Assembly (NCBI GenBank): GCA_964539235.1
Contig: CAZIIK010000062.1
Location: 1-21,345, forward strand
Reading direction: 5' to 3'
DNA length: 21,345 nucleotides
Source of the DNA: CAZIIK01 sp964539235
GTDB lineage: Bacteria > Pseudomonadota > Gammaproteobacteria > Francisellales > CACEW01
In this document: positions 1 to 8,040 of the stretch, piece after piece
How positions within the stretch are numbered: position 1 is the first letter of the stretch
Layout: the number at the start of each line of letters is the position of its first letter
Notes under the pieces: generated by a model
What the model saw: the letters and a program-made list of their open reading frames with translations, nothing else
Told to the model about the DNA's origin: nothing
The model's database searches: none
Translations under genes and position numbers: made by a program

Positions 1-136
1 ATCACTCGGGTATACCTTTTCCATGGCTTGTGTGCTGCATATCACGTGACAAATCGGTATTATGACCCTGCACATCCCAAAAATCCGCATCTGTTTGAAT
101 GCATAACAAGAAAAATACCCATTTTCGGACAGACTC

Positions 137-1024
137 TTACATATACCCCTTCGTACGCAAAGTTTCCAAACCACCACCATCTTCTTGGTCTTGTGCCCGA
201 ACTGAACGTTAGGCGATGTTAGATAATTTCCCATCGCGTAATTCTTCGACAATATCCGCGACGGTGCGGGCATCCGACTCAATCGGAAACGTGCAAGGAA
301 AGCATCCCAAGGAACGATAGCGTTTGCCATTGCCCTGGTTAAAATATAACGGAATAACTGGAATGTTCTCCCGCTCGATATACTCCCAAATATTTAATTC
401 GGTCCAATCCAATAATGGGTGAATGCGTACATGTGTGCCCGGCGCAAATTCTGTTTTAAATTGATCCCAAAATTCTGGCGGCTGCTCGGTTAATTGCCAA
501 TCATGCTGTTGGTCTCGTGGTGAAAAATAACGCTCCTTGGAACGACTGCCTTCTTCATCTGCACGAATACCCAATAAAACACCTGTATACGGTTCCGTAT
601 TGTGATCAAGCTCTAATACGCCTGTTTGGTGATTCAGCCGGTAACGCACACCCGTACCCGACAAAGTGGCACTGAGCGCTTCTGACTTGAGCTTTTGGCA
701 ACAGTGAACGCGATCCAGATTGCCATCTGGATAGGTCTGCTTTTGGGCCAATGCAGTTTCATTTTGTCCCACAATGAGATTCAACTGCCAATCCAACGCC
801 AACTGGTTACGATACGCGATCATCTCAGGGATTTTGTAATGCGTATCAATGTGCACCAACAGGAATGGCACATGACCAAAGAAAGCTTTACGCACCAACC
901 ACAGCAATACTGTACTGTCTTTGCCGATGGACCATAACATACTGGGTTGTTTAAAAGATCGATAGGCTTCACGAATGATGTAAATAGATTGGGCTTCTTT
1001 TTGATCTAACGCATCCACAATCAT
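137..1024 (-). pseudogene. cysD: CysD-like sulfate adenylyltransferase subunit 2, interrupted by an in-frame TAA
   Basis: CysD is the small ATP sulfurylase subunit; with the GTPase CysN it makes adenosine phosphosulfate from sulfate and ATP in the cytoplasm. The N-type ATP pyrophosphatase P-loop is present (WSIGKDSTVLL), followed by the family's HIDTHYKIPEM segment, the RADEEGSRSKERYFSPRD block, the WTELNIWEYI-RENIPVIPLYF block and a GKRYRSLGCFPCT motif. The ATG at 1024 is preferred over a TTG at 1048 because AGAGG lies just before it. The reading frame stops at TAA (209-211), but the same frame continues to a TAA at 137-139 and encodes RSVRAQDQEDGGG..LRTKGYM, the usual CysD tail. A single base change (probably GAA to TAA) explains this. 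The restored length is about 295 residues, close to the ~300 of CysD. No cysN start is visible in the remaining 136 bases. The shortened protein may be partly active; pseudogene status is inference. Confidence 0.85.
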
Positions 1025-1106
1025 GACCCTCTGATAACTCACTCCCAAGGGTATAGCAGATATTTATCGGATGTCTTGCAGATGCGGTGCTCACACCATT
1101 TTCTAA

Positions 1107-1766
1107 CTACTTTTTACGTCTCGCAGCAAAAATTGCCACCAGCCCCATTGTTTCAACTGACACTTCATGAAAGTAGTGTTTGAGTAGATTTTCCAAACCC
1201 ACCACATCATCTTGCTGGTTACCAAAAATACCTTTTTGGTTATACACATTGAGTAATTTGCGCGCCATACAATTGGGCTGAGCACCGGTTTTTAAAATAG
1301 TGGTACCAAATAACACACCCTCAGCTTGCAATAACGGCAGTAACTGAGCAATCGCTTTCGATTTGGTTTCAAAATTACCCGGCAAGCAATGTAATACGTA
1401 ATTTAAACCGATGGAGGCAAAACGCGCGTCTAATGTGGGAATATCATAAATATCCGCCTGAATAGTTGTTGGCTGATAACGTGCCAGTAACTTCTGGCAA
1501 TACTGTAGGCAATTTTGATTGGCATCCATCAACGTTATATCTGGATTTTCGACCGGAAATTTACATCGGTATAAATAATAGCCACTGCCAACCCCTACAT
1601 CTAAATGACATGCGCTTATGTGTTGATTGTAATGTGCCAATTGCCGTTTGGTGGGACATTTCCAGGCAAAACGATTGGACAATGCTAAGACAACAACATT
1701 ATAGAGGCGCAACAGAAATGGCGTATACACGGCCTGACCCGCATGTGTATCTTGTGGAGATTCCAT
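1107..1766 (-). CDS. Class I SAM-dependent methyltransferase, substrate unknown
   Basis: This 219-residue protein has a Rossmann methyltransferase core: motif I as HLDVGVGSGYYL (about residues 54-65), an acidic end of strand 2 in ITLMDAN, motif III-like TIQADIYDIP, and a strand-4 segment IGLNYVLHCLPG. The N-terminal block with HAGQAVYTPFLLRLYN followed by FAWKCPT is a conserved lead-in of a small bacterial methyltransferase family with no assigned substrate, as far as I know. There is no signal peptide or membrane segment, so it should be cytoplasmic. It lies between the DUF2061 gene upstream and cysD downstream on the same strand (82 bases to the cysD ATG), so co-transcription is plausible. 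The start at ATG 1766 has no strong Shine-Dalgarno. Fold assignment is firm; the methyl acceptor cannot be read from sequence. Confidence 0.8.
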   Translation of the reverse strand: MESPQDTHAGQAVYTPFLLRLYNVVVLALSNRFAWKCPTKRQLAHYNQHISACHLDVGVGSGYYLYRCKFPVENPDITLMDANQNCLQYCQKLLARYQPTTIQADIYDIPTLDARFASIGLNYVLHCLPGNFETKSKAIAQLLPLLQAEGVLFGTTILKTGAQPNCMARKLLNVYNQKGIFGNQQDDVVGLENLLKHYFHEVSVETMGLVAIFAARRKK

Positions 1767-1835
1767 CTGTATTCAACATTTTTATATCAGGCTGGCAAGG
1801 TTACCTGATTTCAACACACAATGGAGTCCGTTATT

Positions 1836-2039
1836 TTACGATGTCCCGAGACGAATGGCGTTCCACAATCGTTCATGAAAGTAATACAAGAAAATTTTAA
1901 TCACCACCTCAAAACCACCGATGGTGAGTGCCGTACTGATATGCCCGGTCACTAACAAGGAGATAATAACCGTCATGCAACTGGCCGTTACCAGCCAAGA
2001 TAATGCTTTAGCAATACTTCTAGATTTCTTTTCTTTCAT
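1836..2039 (-). CDS. DUF2061 family small membrane protein
   Basis: This is a 67-residue protein starting MKEKKSRSIAKALSW. The TTG twelve bases further upstream could extend it by four residues, but the ATG at 2039 has a GAGAG stretch ahead of it and fits the family start. Two hydrophobic helices are visible, LVTASCMTVIISLLVTG and IGGFEVVIKIFLYYF, followed by the characteristic HERLWNAIRLG end. This is the DUF2061 pattern. Members of that family are often found beside sulfate-activation genes (cysD/N/C), which fits the cysD gene about 800 bases downstream on the same strand. Its biochemical role is unknown; an inner-membrane location is inferred from the two helices. Family assignment is confident; function is open. 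Confidence 0.8.
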   Translation of the reverse strand: MKEKKSRSIAKALSWLVTASCMTVIISLLVTGHISTALTIGGFEVVIKIFLYYFHERLWNAIRLGTS

Positions 2040-2226
2040 GAACGCTCTCAAACATGAAACACTGAAGGCCCGCGGAGTCTAGACAACATGATTATTTTTT
2101 CAAACCCTCAAACATTCAGGTTAGAATGAAACCTTATTCGCTCAGAAAATCAGGAATTTGACGACAGGCTAGCATTAGGCAGTTTTTTTGCGTAAATTCC
2201 GCCCAAGCTTTCAATCAGAAAATAAC

Positions 2227-2628
2227 ATGAATAAAACAAGGTACCTGCTCTTACTAATGACATCCGCGCTAATGGCTAGCTGTGCACAAATACAAATCAC
2301 CACAATGCCTCAACAATCTGCTGCATGCAGCGCCAAACTGATTGACCAATTGCCAGACCAAGGATGTGTACAAACCAAAGGGCATATTGCCAAAGTATAT
2401 GACGCCGACGAATTCGTCCTAGCTGAAGAAACCGGCAAAGTTGAAGTGTTTACCAACCATGCTGACTTACCGATTTATCGCGATGAAAGATTGACAGTGA
2501 AAGGCCATACAGATTATTCCAAGTGGAAGCGCATCATTGGTATTCGTAAGGAAATTTATGCCACGCAGGTCACTTTGCAAAATGGTACACGCGTCGATAT
2601 TCAACAACCACACAAACCACCACAATAA
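2227..2628 (+). CDS. YgiW/YdeI-like OB-fold lipoprotein
   Basis: This is a 133-residue protein from the ATG at 2227; an upstream in-frame TTG at 2188 is less likely because the signal peptide begins at MNKTRYLLLL. A short lipoprotein signal peptide ends at LMAS-C (the -3 Met is a little unusual for a lipobox), so it is probably a lipid-anchored periplasmic or outer-membrane protein. The mature part has GHIAKVYDADEFVLAEETGK followed by VEVFTN and RLTVKGHTDYSKWKR. This matches the pattern of the bacterial OB-fold (BOF) domain of YgiW/YdeI stress-tolerance proteins: a strand, an acidic turn, F-V-L, and a later V-x-V-x-G. The gene stands alone and converges on the RND efflux operon, sharing its terminator. 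YgiW-like proteins have been linked to stress and cationic-peptide tolerance; the exact role here is unknown. Confidence 0.6.
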   Translation: MNKTRYLLLLMTSALMASCAQIQITTMPQQSAACSAKLIDQLPDQGCVQTKGHIAKVYDADEFVLAEETGKVEVFTNHADLPIYRDERLTVKGHTDYSKWKRIIGIRKEIYATQVTLQNGTRVDIQQPHKPPQ

Positions 2629-2656
2629 AAAAGCCCGCAATTGCGGGCCTTAATAG
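2625..2656. terminator. Bidirectional intrinsic terminator between YgiW-like gene and RND operon
   Basis: A perfect 16-base palindrome at 2633-2648 (gcccgcaattgcgggc) sits between the convergent genes. On the minus strand it is followed by TTTTTTATT, a strong intrinsic terminator for the efflux operon. On the plus strand the trailing T-tract is weak (ttaata), so termination of the lipoprotein gene is probably less efficient. Confidence 0.8.
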
Positions 2657-2695
2657 CACCATACAACTTCAAGCAGGTGCTGGTTCGTCATAAAA

Positions 2696-5600
2696 CTATT
2701 CATCCGGCATTGCCTGAATTTGACGCATTTTAGCCAAATAGGCCTGACGGTCTTTTGCCAAGAAAGTATAAACCGTCGGCACCACGAACAGGGTAAAGCA
2801 GGTACCAATGGCCATCCCCATGGCAATGACTAACCCCACATCAAACCGGCTAACCGCACCTGCACCCGTTGCGAGTACTAGTGGCAAAACACCAAACACC
2901 ATCGCAAAAGTTGTCATTAAGATCGGACGCAGACGCACAGCTGCCGCTTCCTCGATCGCCTCACGAATCCCCATACCTTCATTTTCTTGCAATTTATTTG
3001 CAAATTCGACCATCAAAATACCGTGCTTGGAAATCAAACCAATCAAAGTAATCAGTCCAATTTCGGTATAAATATTAATCGTTGCTGCGCCCAGATACAG
3101 TGGAATTAAGGCACCACAAATCGACATCGGCACACTGACCAAAATAATAAATGGGTCACGAAAACTTTCTAACTGAGCCGCTAAGACCAGATAAATAATG
3201 ATTAAGGCAAACAAGAATGTAAATAACATCGCATTACCTTCTTGTACGTACTGTCGAGCAGACCCTGAGAAATCAAAACTCATTTCACGCGGCAACATAC
3301 GCTTTGCTAAATCTTCTAGGTAATGAATGGCTTGCCCTTGCGTGACAGTGGGTGGCATCGCAAACTCCAGCTCAGCTGAGTTAAGCTGATCGAATTGTGT
3401 CAGCGCAGATGGCTCACTCACAAGTTTCATGCTCACAACGCTAGACAGTGGAATTAAGTTTCCACTCGCCGTTGGCACATGAATTTGTTTTAAACGGCTC
3501 GGATCCCACCGCAATTTATGATCAACCTGTGGAATAACTTGGAAACTATAACCGTTCTTACTGAAGTAATTCACATAATTTTCACCGATCATCGTGCTCA
3601 TTGCAGTGGCTAATGTTTGCATGTTAATGCCTAATTGGCGCGCTTTAGATCGGTCGATATGAATATCCAACAAAGGCTTATCGAAACGCAAAGCATTTTG
3701 GCCATATACAAAGTAGCCACTTTTCATAGCCGCACCTAAAAATGCCTGGGCATGTTCATATAAAGCTGGAAAGTCACCCGTAGAACGTAAAACCATTTGA
3801 ACACCGGGACCAAAGGGAATACCTGGCAAAGAGGGAAATTGAATCGCGACAGCCTGCATGCCGGGAATACCACTAAGCAGTTTCGATAACTGCGGTGTCA
3901 ACTGCATTTGAGTTTTATTGCGTTGATCCCACGGCTTCAGAATTAACCCGGCAAAAATGCTGTAACTATTGGGGAAAACACCATCTACAGCGAAAGAATC
4001 TAATTTGTAAGGCTTAAACTGGTCAAAAATCTTATCAAGCTGTTTATTGTACTGCTCCATGAAGGCTAAATTCGACCAACTCGGCCCATTGGCCACGACA
4101 CCAATAAAACCTTGGTCCTCTGTTGGTGCCAATTCAGTTGGCGTACCAGCAAAGAGGAAGTAACAGCTCGCTAACACCAAAACTGCGACAGCCACAATGG
4201 CATAACGTACATTGAGCATCGCATGCAACGCACGGTGATATAATCCTTTTAAGCCATTGAAGAATCGGTCAATCACTTTAACAAGCGGCGCCTGTAGCAT
4301 TTCGGGCTTAACTAACTTCGAACACAGCATAGGCGATAGCGTCAACGCAATAATACCAGAAACCACAACTGATCCGGCCAGCGTAAAGGCAAATTCTGTA
4401 AATAGCTTACCTGTCAACCCGCCCATAAACCCAATGGGTGCAAACACTGCAACCAAAGTAGTCGTCATCACAATGACGGGATTTGCAATCTCACGCGCCC
4501 CTTGGATAGAAGCTTGAAAAGGCGTCGCGCCTTCTTCGATATGTCGGTAAATATTTTCTAATACGACAATCGCATCATCAACTACCAGACCAATCGCCAA
4601 TACCATGGCAAGTAATGTTAATAGATTTAACGAAAAGCCCAATGCCAACATAAAAAAGCACACACCCACCAACGACAATGGAATCGCCACAATTGGAATG
4701 AAAATTGAACGAAAGGCACCCAAAAACAAAAAGATCACAATAATAACAATCACCAAGGCTTCGATGATGGTGTGGATTACTTCTTCGATGGACACACGAA
4801 TATATTCTGTACTGTCGTGTACAACTGACATCTTCAAGCCAGGGGGCAAGCGTTTCGCCATATCTGGCATAGCTTTCAAAATTCGACCCACAACGTTTAA
4901 TGGGTTGGCTCCTGGGGCAACGCTAATTCCAGCGAAAATGGCTTTTTTACCGTTGTAATAAACCTGGTAATCGTAACTTTGCGCGCCTAACTCAGCTTTA
5001 CCGATATCCTTTATTCGGATTAGATGACCATGGTCGTTTTTAACCACAATATCATTGAATTGTTTTGCAGAATGTAAGTCTGTCGAAATATTAATATCCG
5101 TAAATACATATTTAGATTTCATCTGTCCTGCTGAAGCCTGCACATTATTCTGTGCTAAAGCATCATTAACTTCGGTGGGTGTAATGCCTAATTTGGCCAT
5201 ACGCTGCGTATTCAACCAAATCCGCATGGCGTATTTTTTCTCACCCCATACTTGTATTTGCGACACACCACCCAAACTATTAATTTCGGGGCTGATCACA
5301 TTATCCAGATACGCGCTGACCTGTTCAGGAGATAATTGACTGCTGGTAAAGCCCAAAATCAAATCGGGCATTGTTTGACCCGTTTCCTTCTGAATGGCGG
5401 GTGATTGCGATTCACGTGGTAACACCGACAACACGGCATTCACTTTACCGGTAATATCAGTCAGTGCAGCGTTGGGCGAATAGTTCAGTTTAACGTAAAC
5501 CGTAATCGTACTGACACCCAATGTACTTTTTGCCGTCATGTAGTCAATGCCGTCCGCACTGCCAATTGACTTTTCCAGTGGCCGCGTAATAAATCCCTGA

Positions 5601-5782
5601 ATAACCTGCGCACTCGCACCCGGATAAGCCGTCGTCACGGTGATCGTAGTATTTTCCATTTTTGGATATTGACGTAACGGCAGTTTAAAGATTGCACCTA
5701 ACCCCATAACCAGAATTAATAGGCTGACAACTGAAGCCAAAACTGGCCGCTTAATAAAAATATCGGTAAATCGCTGCTTCAC
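2696..5782 (-). CDS. RND-family (HAE-1) multidrug efflux pump inner-membrane permease
   Basis: This is a proton-driven inner-membrane transporter of the AcrB/MexF type, about 1028 residues, the family's usual length. It begins FTDIFIKRPVLASVVSLLI, the standard first helix, with PLRQYP and YPGASAQVI after it. The proton-relay residues are present: the double Asp in helix 4 (GLVVDDAIVVLENIYR) and the Lys in helix 10 (LIGLISKHGILMVEFAN). Two large periplasmic loops and two six-helix blocks are seen, as expected from internal duplication. I chose the GTG at 5782 because GGGAG lies eight bases ahead of it; the GTG at 5791 directly abuts that sequence. The gene follows the adaptor gene by 48 bases, forming an operon. 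No TolC-like channel gene or regulator is next to it, so it probably uses a channel encoded elsewhere. Substrates cannot be predicted. Confidence 0.93.
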   Translation of the reverse strand: MKQRFTDIFIKRPVLASVVSLLILVMGLGAIFKLPLRQYPKMENTTITVTTAYPGASAQVIQGFITRPLEKSIGSADGIDYMTAKSTLGVSTITVYVKLNYSPNAALTDITGKVNAVLSVLPRESQSPAIQKETGQTMPDLILGFTSSQLSPEQVSAYLDNVISPEINSLGGVSQIQVWGEKKYAMRIWLNTQRMAKLGITPTEVNDALAQNNVQASAGQMKSKYVFTDINISTDLHSAKQFNDIVVKNDHGHLIRIKDIGKAELGAQSYDYQVYYNGKKAIFAGISVAPGANPLNVVGRILKAMPDMAKRLPPGLKMSVVHDSTEYIRVSIEEVIHTIIEALVIVIIVIFLFLGAFRSIFIPIVAIPLSLVGVCFFMLALGFSLNLLTLLAMVLAIGLVVDDAIVVLENIYRHIEEGATPFQASIQGAREIANPVIVMTTTLVAVFAPIGFMGGLTGKLFTEFAFTLAGSVVVSGIIALTLSPMLCSKLVKPEMLQAPLVKVIDRFFNGLKGLYHRALHAMLNVRYAIVAVAVLVLASCYFLFAGTPTELAPTEDQGFIGVVANGPSWSNLAFMEQYNKQLDKIFDQFKPYKLDSFAVDGVFPNSYSIFAGLILKPWDQRNKTQMQLTPQLSKLLSGIPGMQAVAIQFPSLPGIPFGPGVQMVLRSTGDFPALYEHAQAFLGAAMKSGYFVYGQNALRFDKPLLDIHIDRSKARQLGINMQTLATAMSTMIGENYVNYFSKNGYSFQVIPQVDHKLRWDPSRLKQIHVPTASGNLIPLSSVVSMKLVSEPSALTQFDQLNSAELEFAMPPTVTQGQAIHYLEDLAKRMLPREMSFDFSGSARQYVQEGNAMLFTFLFALIIIYLVLAAQLESFRDPFIILVSVPMSICGALIPLYLGAATINIYTEIGLITLIGLISKHGILMVEFANKLQENEGMGIREAIEEAAAVRLRPILMTTFAMVFGVLPLVLATGAGAVSRFDVGLVIAMGMAIGTCFTLFVVPTVYTFLAKDRQAYLAKMRQIQAMPDE

Positions 5783-5830
5783 CGTGCACACTCCCTAGCA
5801 AATGGCTGTATTACATGTGTGTTGGACACG

Positions 5831-6961
5831 TTATGATTTTTTGGCTTGAGATGAGTCGTCCGCCGACTTGAATGTAATAGGTGCACCGTTTTGCAGTTTT
5901 ACTTGCCCTTCACTGACAACCTGCTCACCTGCTTTCAAGCCTTTAGTAATAGCTACTTCATTACCACGTTGCTGGCCAACAGTGACATAAACCAACTTGG
6001 CATAGGCTTCTTTTTTGCCTTTTTTATTGGTTCGGTAAGCCACTACATAAACTGAATCACAGTACAACGTATATGCAATGGCTGTTTGTGGCACAACAAC
6101 CAAACTATTCTCCTTCGGTAACAAGGTATGCACCATGGCAAACATACCGGGCAACAACAAAGCCTTGGCATTATGATTCGGCACAACTGCCTGCACTTCG
6201 ATACTTTTCGTATCATCACTCACAGCAGAATCTAAAGCTGAGATTTTGCCTTTAAACATGACCCCCGGGTACGTTCCAATCTTCAGTGTGACTGGCTGGC
6301 CAATGTAAAGCTGGCTGATGTCCTGTTCTGGCACATAATAGTTGACGTGGATTGGATCTAATGTCTGTAGATTCGCGATGGCTGTACCGGATCGTAAGTA
6401 CTGTCCTAAATCCACATTTTTAATGCCAATTTTGCCAGAAAAAGGCGAGCGAACAGTTTTATACGATAACTGTGCTCGGAATTGAGCTACTTTGGCCTCA
6501 TCTTCGGCCAGTGTCGCGGTCGCTGTATCGAGCGAAGATTTAGATACAGCATTTTTTGCGTAGAGCTCCTGCTCGCGATGGTAATTGATTTCAGCCAACT
6601 TAGCCGTTGCAATAGCATTTTGCAATTGTGCCCAGGCTTCACGTGGATCAATTTGTACCAGTTTTTGACCTTTGGTAACCATCTGTCCAGATTTAAAATA
6701 AATAGCAGTTACAAGGCCACTGGTCTGTGGCGTAACTTGCACACCGTTGAGTGCTTCCAAAGTACCCGTACTTTCGATGGATGGTTGCCATGATACGGTC
6801 TTCGATTTCTCCACGGAAACGGCTGAAGGCGGCAAGCTAAAATTTGCCAAATATTTTTTAACCTGGGCATTCACAAATAAACGCCAACCAAATATCGCTG
6901 CAAAAATGATGACAAAAATAGCGACAACGATACCGCCACCGATCAGCCTTTTTTTCTTCAT
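5831..6961 (-). CDS. RND efflux periplasmic adaptor (membrane fusion protein)
   Basis: This 376-residue adaptor links the pump encoded just downstream to an outer-membrane channel. It has an N-terminal membrane anchor (about residues 6-30, LIGGGIVVAIFVIIFAAIF). A lipoyl-like half follows (STGTLEALNGVQVTPQTSGLV then GQMVTKGQKLVQID), then a helical hairpin of about 60 residues (AWAQLQNAIATAKLAEINYH to LSYKTVRSPFSGKI), the second lipoyl half and a beta-barrel (PIHVNYYVPEQDISQL). That order is typical of MFP proteins of HAE-1 pumps. AAGG lies about ten bases ahead of the ATG. The highly basic start MKKKRLIGGG supports a membrane-anchored rather than lipoprotein form. It is the first gene of the operon; no local TetR or MarR regulator is visible. 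Confidence 0.9.
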   Translation of the reverse strand: MKKKRLIGGGIVVAIFVIIFAAIFGWRLFVNAQVKKYLANFSLPPSAVSVEKSKTVSWQPSIESTGTLEALNGVQVTPQTSGLVTAIYFKSGQMVTKGQKLVQIDPREAWAQLQNAIATAKLAEINYHREQELYAKNAVSKSSLDTATATLAEDEAKVAQFRAQLSYKTVRSPFSGKIGIKNVDLGQYLRSGTAIANLQTLDPIHVNYYVPEQDISQLYIGQPVTLKIGTYPGVMFKGKISALDSAVSDDTKSIEVQAVVPNHNAKALLLPGMFAMVHTLLPKENSLVVVPQTAIAYTLYCDSVYVVAYRTNKKGKKEAYAKLVYVTVGQQRGNEVAITKGLKAGEQVVSEGQVKLQNGAPITFKSADDSSQAKKS

Positions 6962-7122
6962 ATCTCTTACCTTCGAAAAAATACCCGGAAATTCGCTGCG
7001 CTAGCATATAGAATTTTACCGGCTTTGCCCAGACTCGAGCATGGACCAAAACATCGGCCTGTAACAATGACATTTCAAATAAACGTCATGTAATGCCTTA
7101 GACTTCTGCAAAGGTCTCTCCG

Positions 7123-8040
7123 TCACATGTCCTGTTGAAAGACTAAGGAAAATAACGCTTGGCGCACAGGCACACCATTTGCAGCCTGTTCGAAATAATG
7201 TGCCTGCGGCAGATCATCGACACATGGATCGATTTCTCCAACCCGCGGCAGTGGATGCAAAACACTCAACGTCTCTTTTGCACTAGACAACACATCGGGT
7301 GTTAAGACAAATTGCTGTTTGACCGTTTGCAGCTCACTCGTAGTAAAACGTTCTTTTTGCAGTCGCGTCATGTACAACACATCTAAATCCGGCAGAACTG
7401 CATCTAAATTCTGATGGCAAGAAAATTGCACACCCGCAGCATGTAATTCCGCACACACAGCATCCGGCATTTCCAGTGACTGTGGCGCCACCAAGAAAAA
7501 CCGCGGCGAAAAATGCTTCAAAGCTTGTGCGAGTGAGTGCACGGTACGGCCGTATTTTAAGTCGCCGACCAAGGCAATGTTCAATCCATCTAAGCGGCCT
7601 TGTTTCTCCTGGATGGTAAACAAATCTAACAAGGTTTGTGTGGGATGTTGATTACCCCCATCACCAGCATTAATAACCGGTACATGTGCAACTTCTGCGG
7701 CTAACTGAGCTGAACCAGAAGCCGGATGCCTCAAGATAATGCCATCGGCATAACCACTGACCATACGCACCGTATCTTGCAAGTTTTCGCCTTTTTTATC
7801 AGATGTATTGGCCGCATCGGCAAAACCAATCACCTGCCCGCCCAGTCGATAAACAGCTGCTTCGAATGATAGACGCGTACGGGTCGATGGTTCAAAGAAA
7901 CAGCTGGCAATCACACGCTTAGCCAATACATCCGCAACTTCACCTTGCTTAATTTTAGCGGCCACTGCTAGGACTTGTTCAATCATGGCACGTGAAACGT
8001 CTGCAATTGAAATAATGCTTTTACCATACAGTAAATTCAC
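7123..8040 (-). CDS. pyrB: Aspartate carbamoyltransferase catalytic chain
   Basis: PyrB joins carbamoyl phosphate and aspartate, the committed step of pyrimidine synthesis. The 305-residue protein has the carbamoyl-phosphate loop FFEPSTRTRLSFE (residues 48-60), the lysine pair in DKKGENLQDT that reaches the neighbouring active site, HPASGS (105-110), NAGDGGNQHPTQTLLDLF (about 124-141), the aspartate-binding YMTRLQKERF and LHPLPRVGEID. Every catalytic block expected of the family is intact. The GTG start overlaps the purF stop as GTGA and is preceded six bases upstream by a perfect AAGGAGG, so translational coupling to purF is very likely. No pyrI regulatory-chain gene or pyrC/pyrC' gene adjoins it, which argues against the E. 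coli-type CTP-regulated holoenzyme being encoded here. Confidence 0.96.
   Translation of the reverse strand: MNLLYGKSIISIADVSRAMIEQVLAVAAKIKQGEVADVLAKRVIASCFFEPSTRTRLSFEAAVYRLGGQVIGFADAANTSDKKGENLQDTVRMVSGYADGIILRHPASGSAQLAAEVAHVPVINAGDGGNQHPTQTLLDLFTIQEKQGRLDGLNIALVGDLKYGRTVHSLAQALKHFSPRFFLVAPQSLEMPDAVCAELHAAGVQFSCHQNLDAVLPDLDVLYMTRLQKERFTTSELQTVKQQFVLTPDVLSSAKETLSVLHPLPRVGEIDPCVDDLPQAHYFEQAANGVPVRQALFSLVFQQDM

Noticed and set aside
28..222. Plus-strand open frame of 64 codons at the left edge
   Set aside because: It starts at a TTG, overlaps the cysD tail on the opposite strand and shows no recognisable motif.
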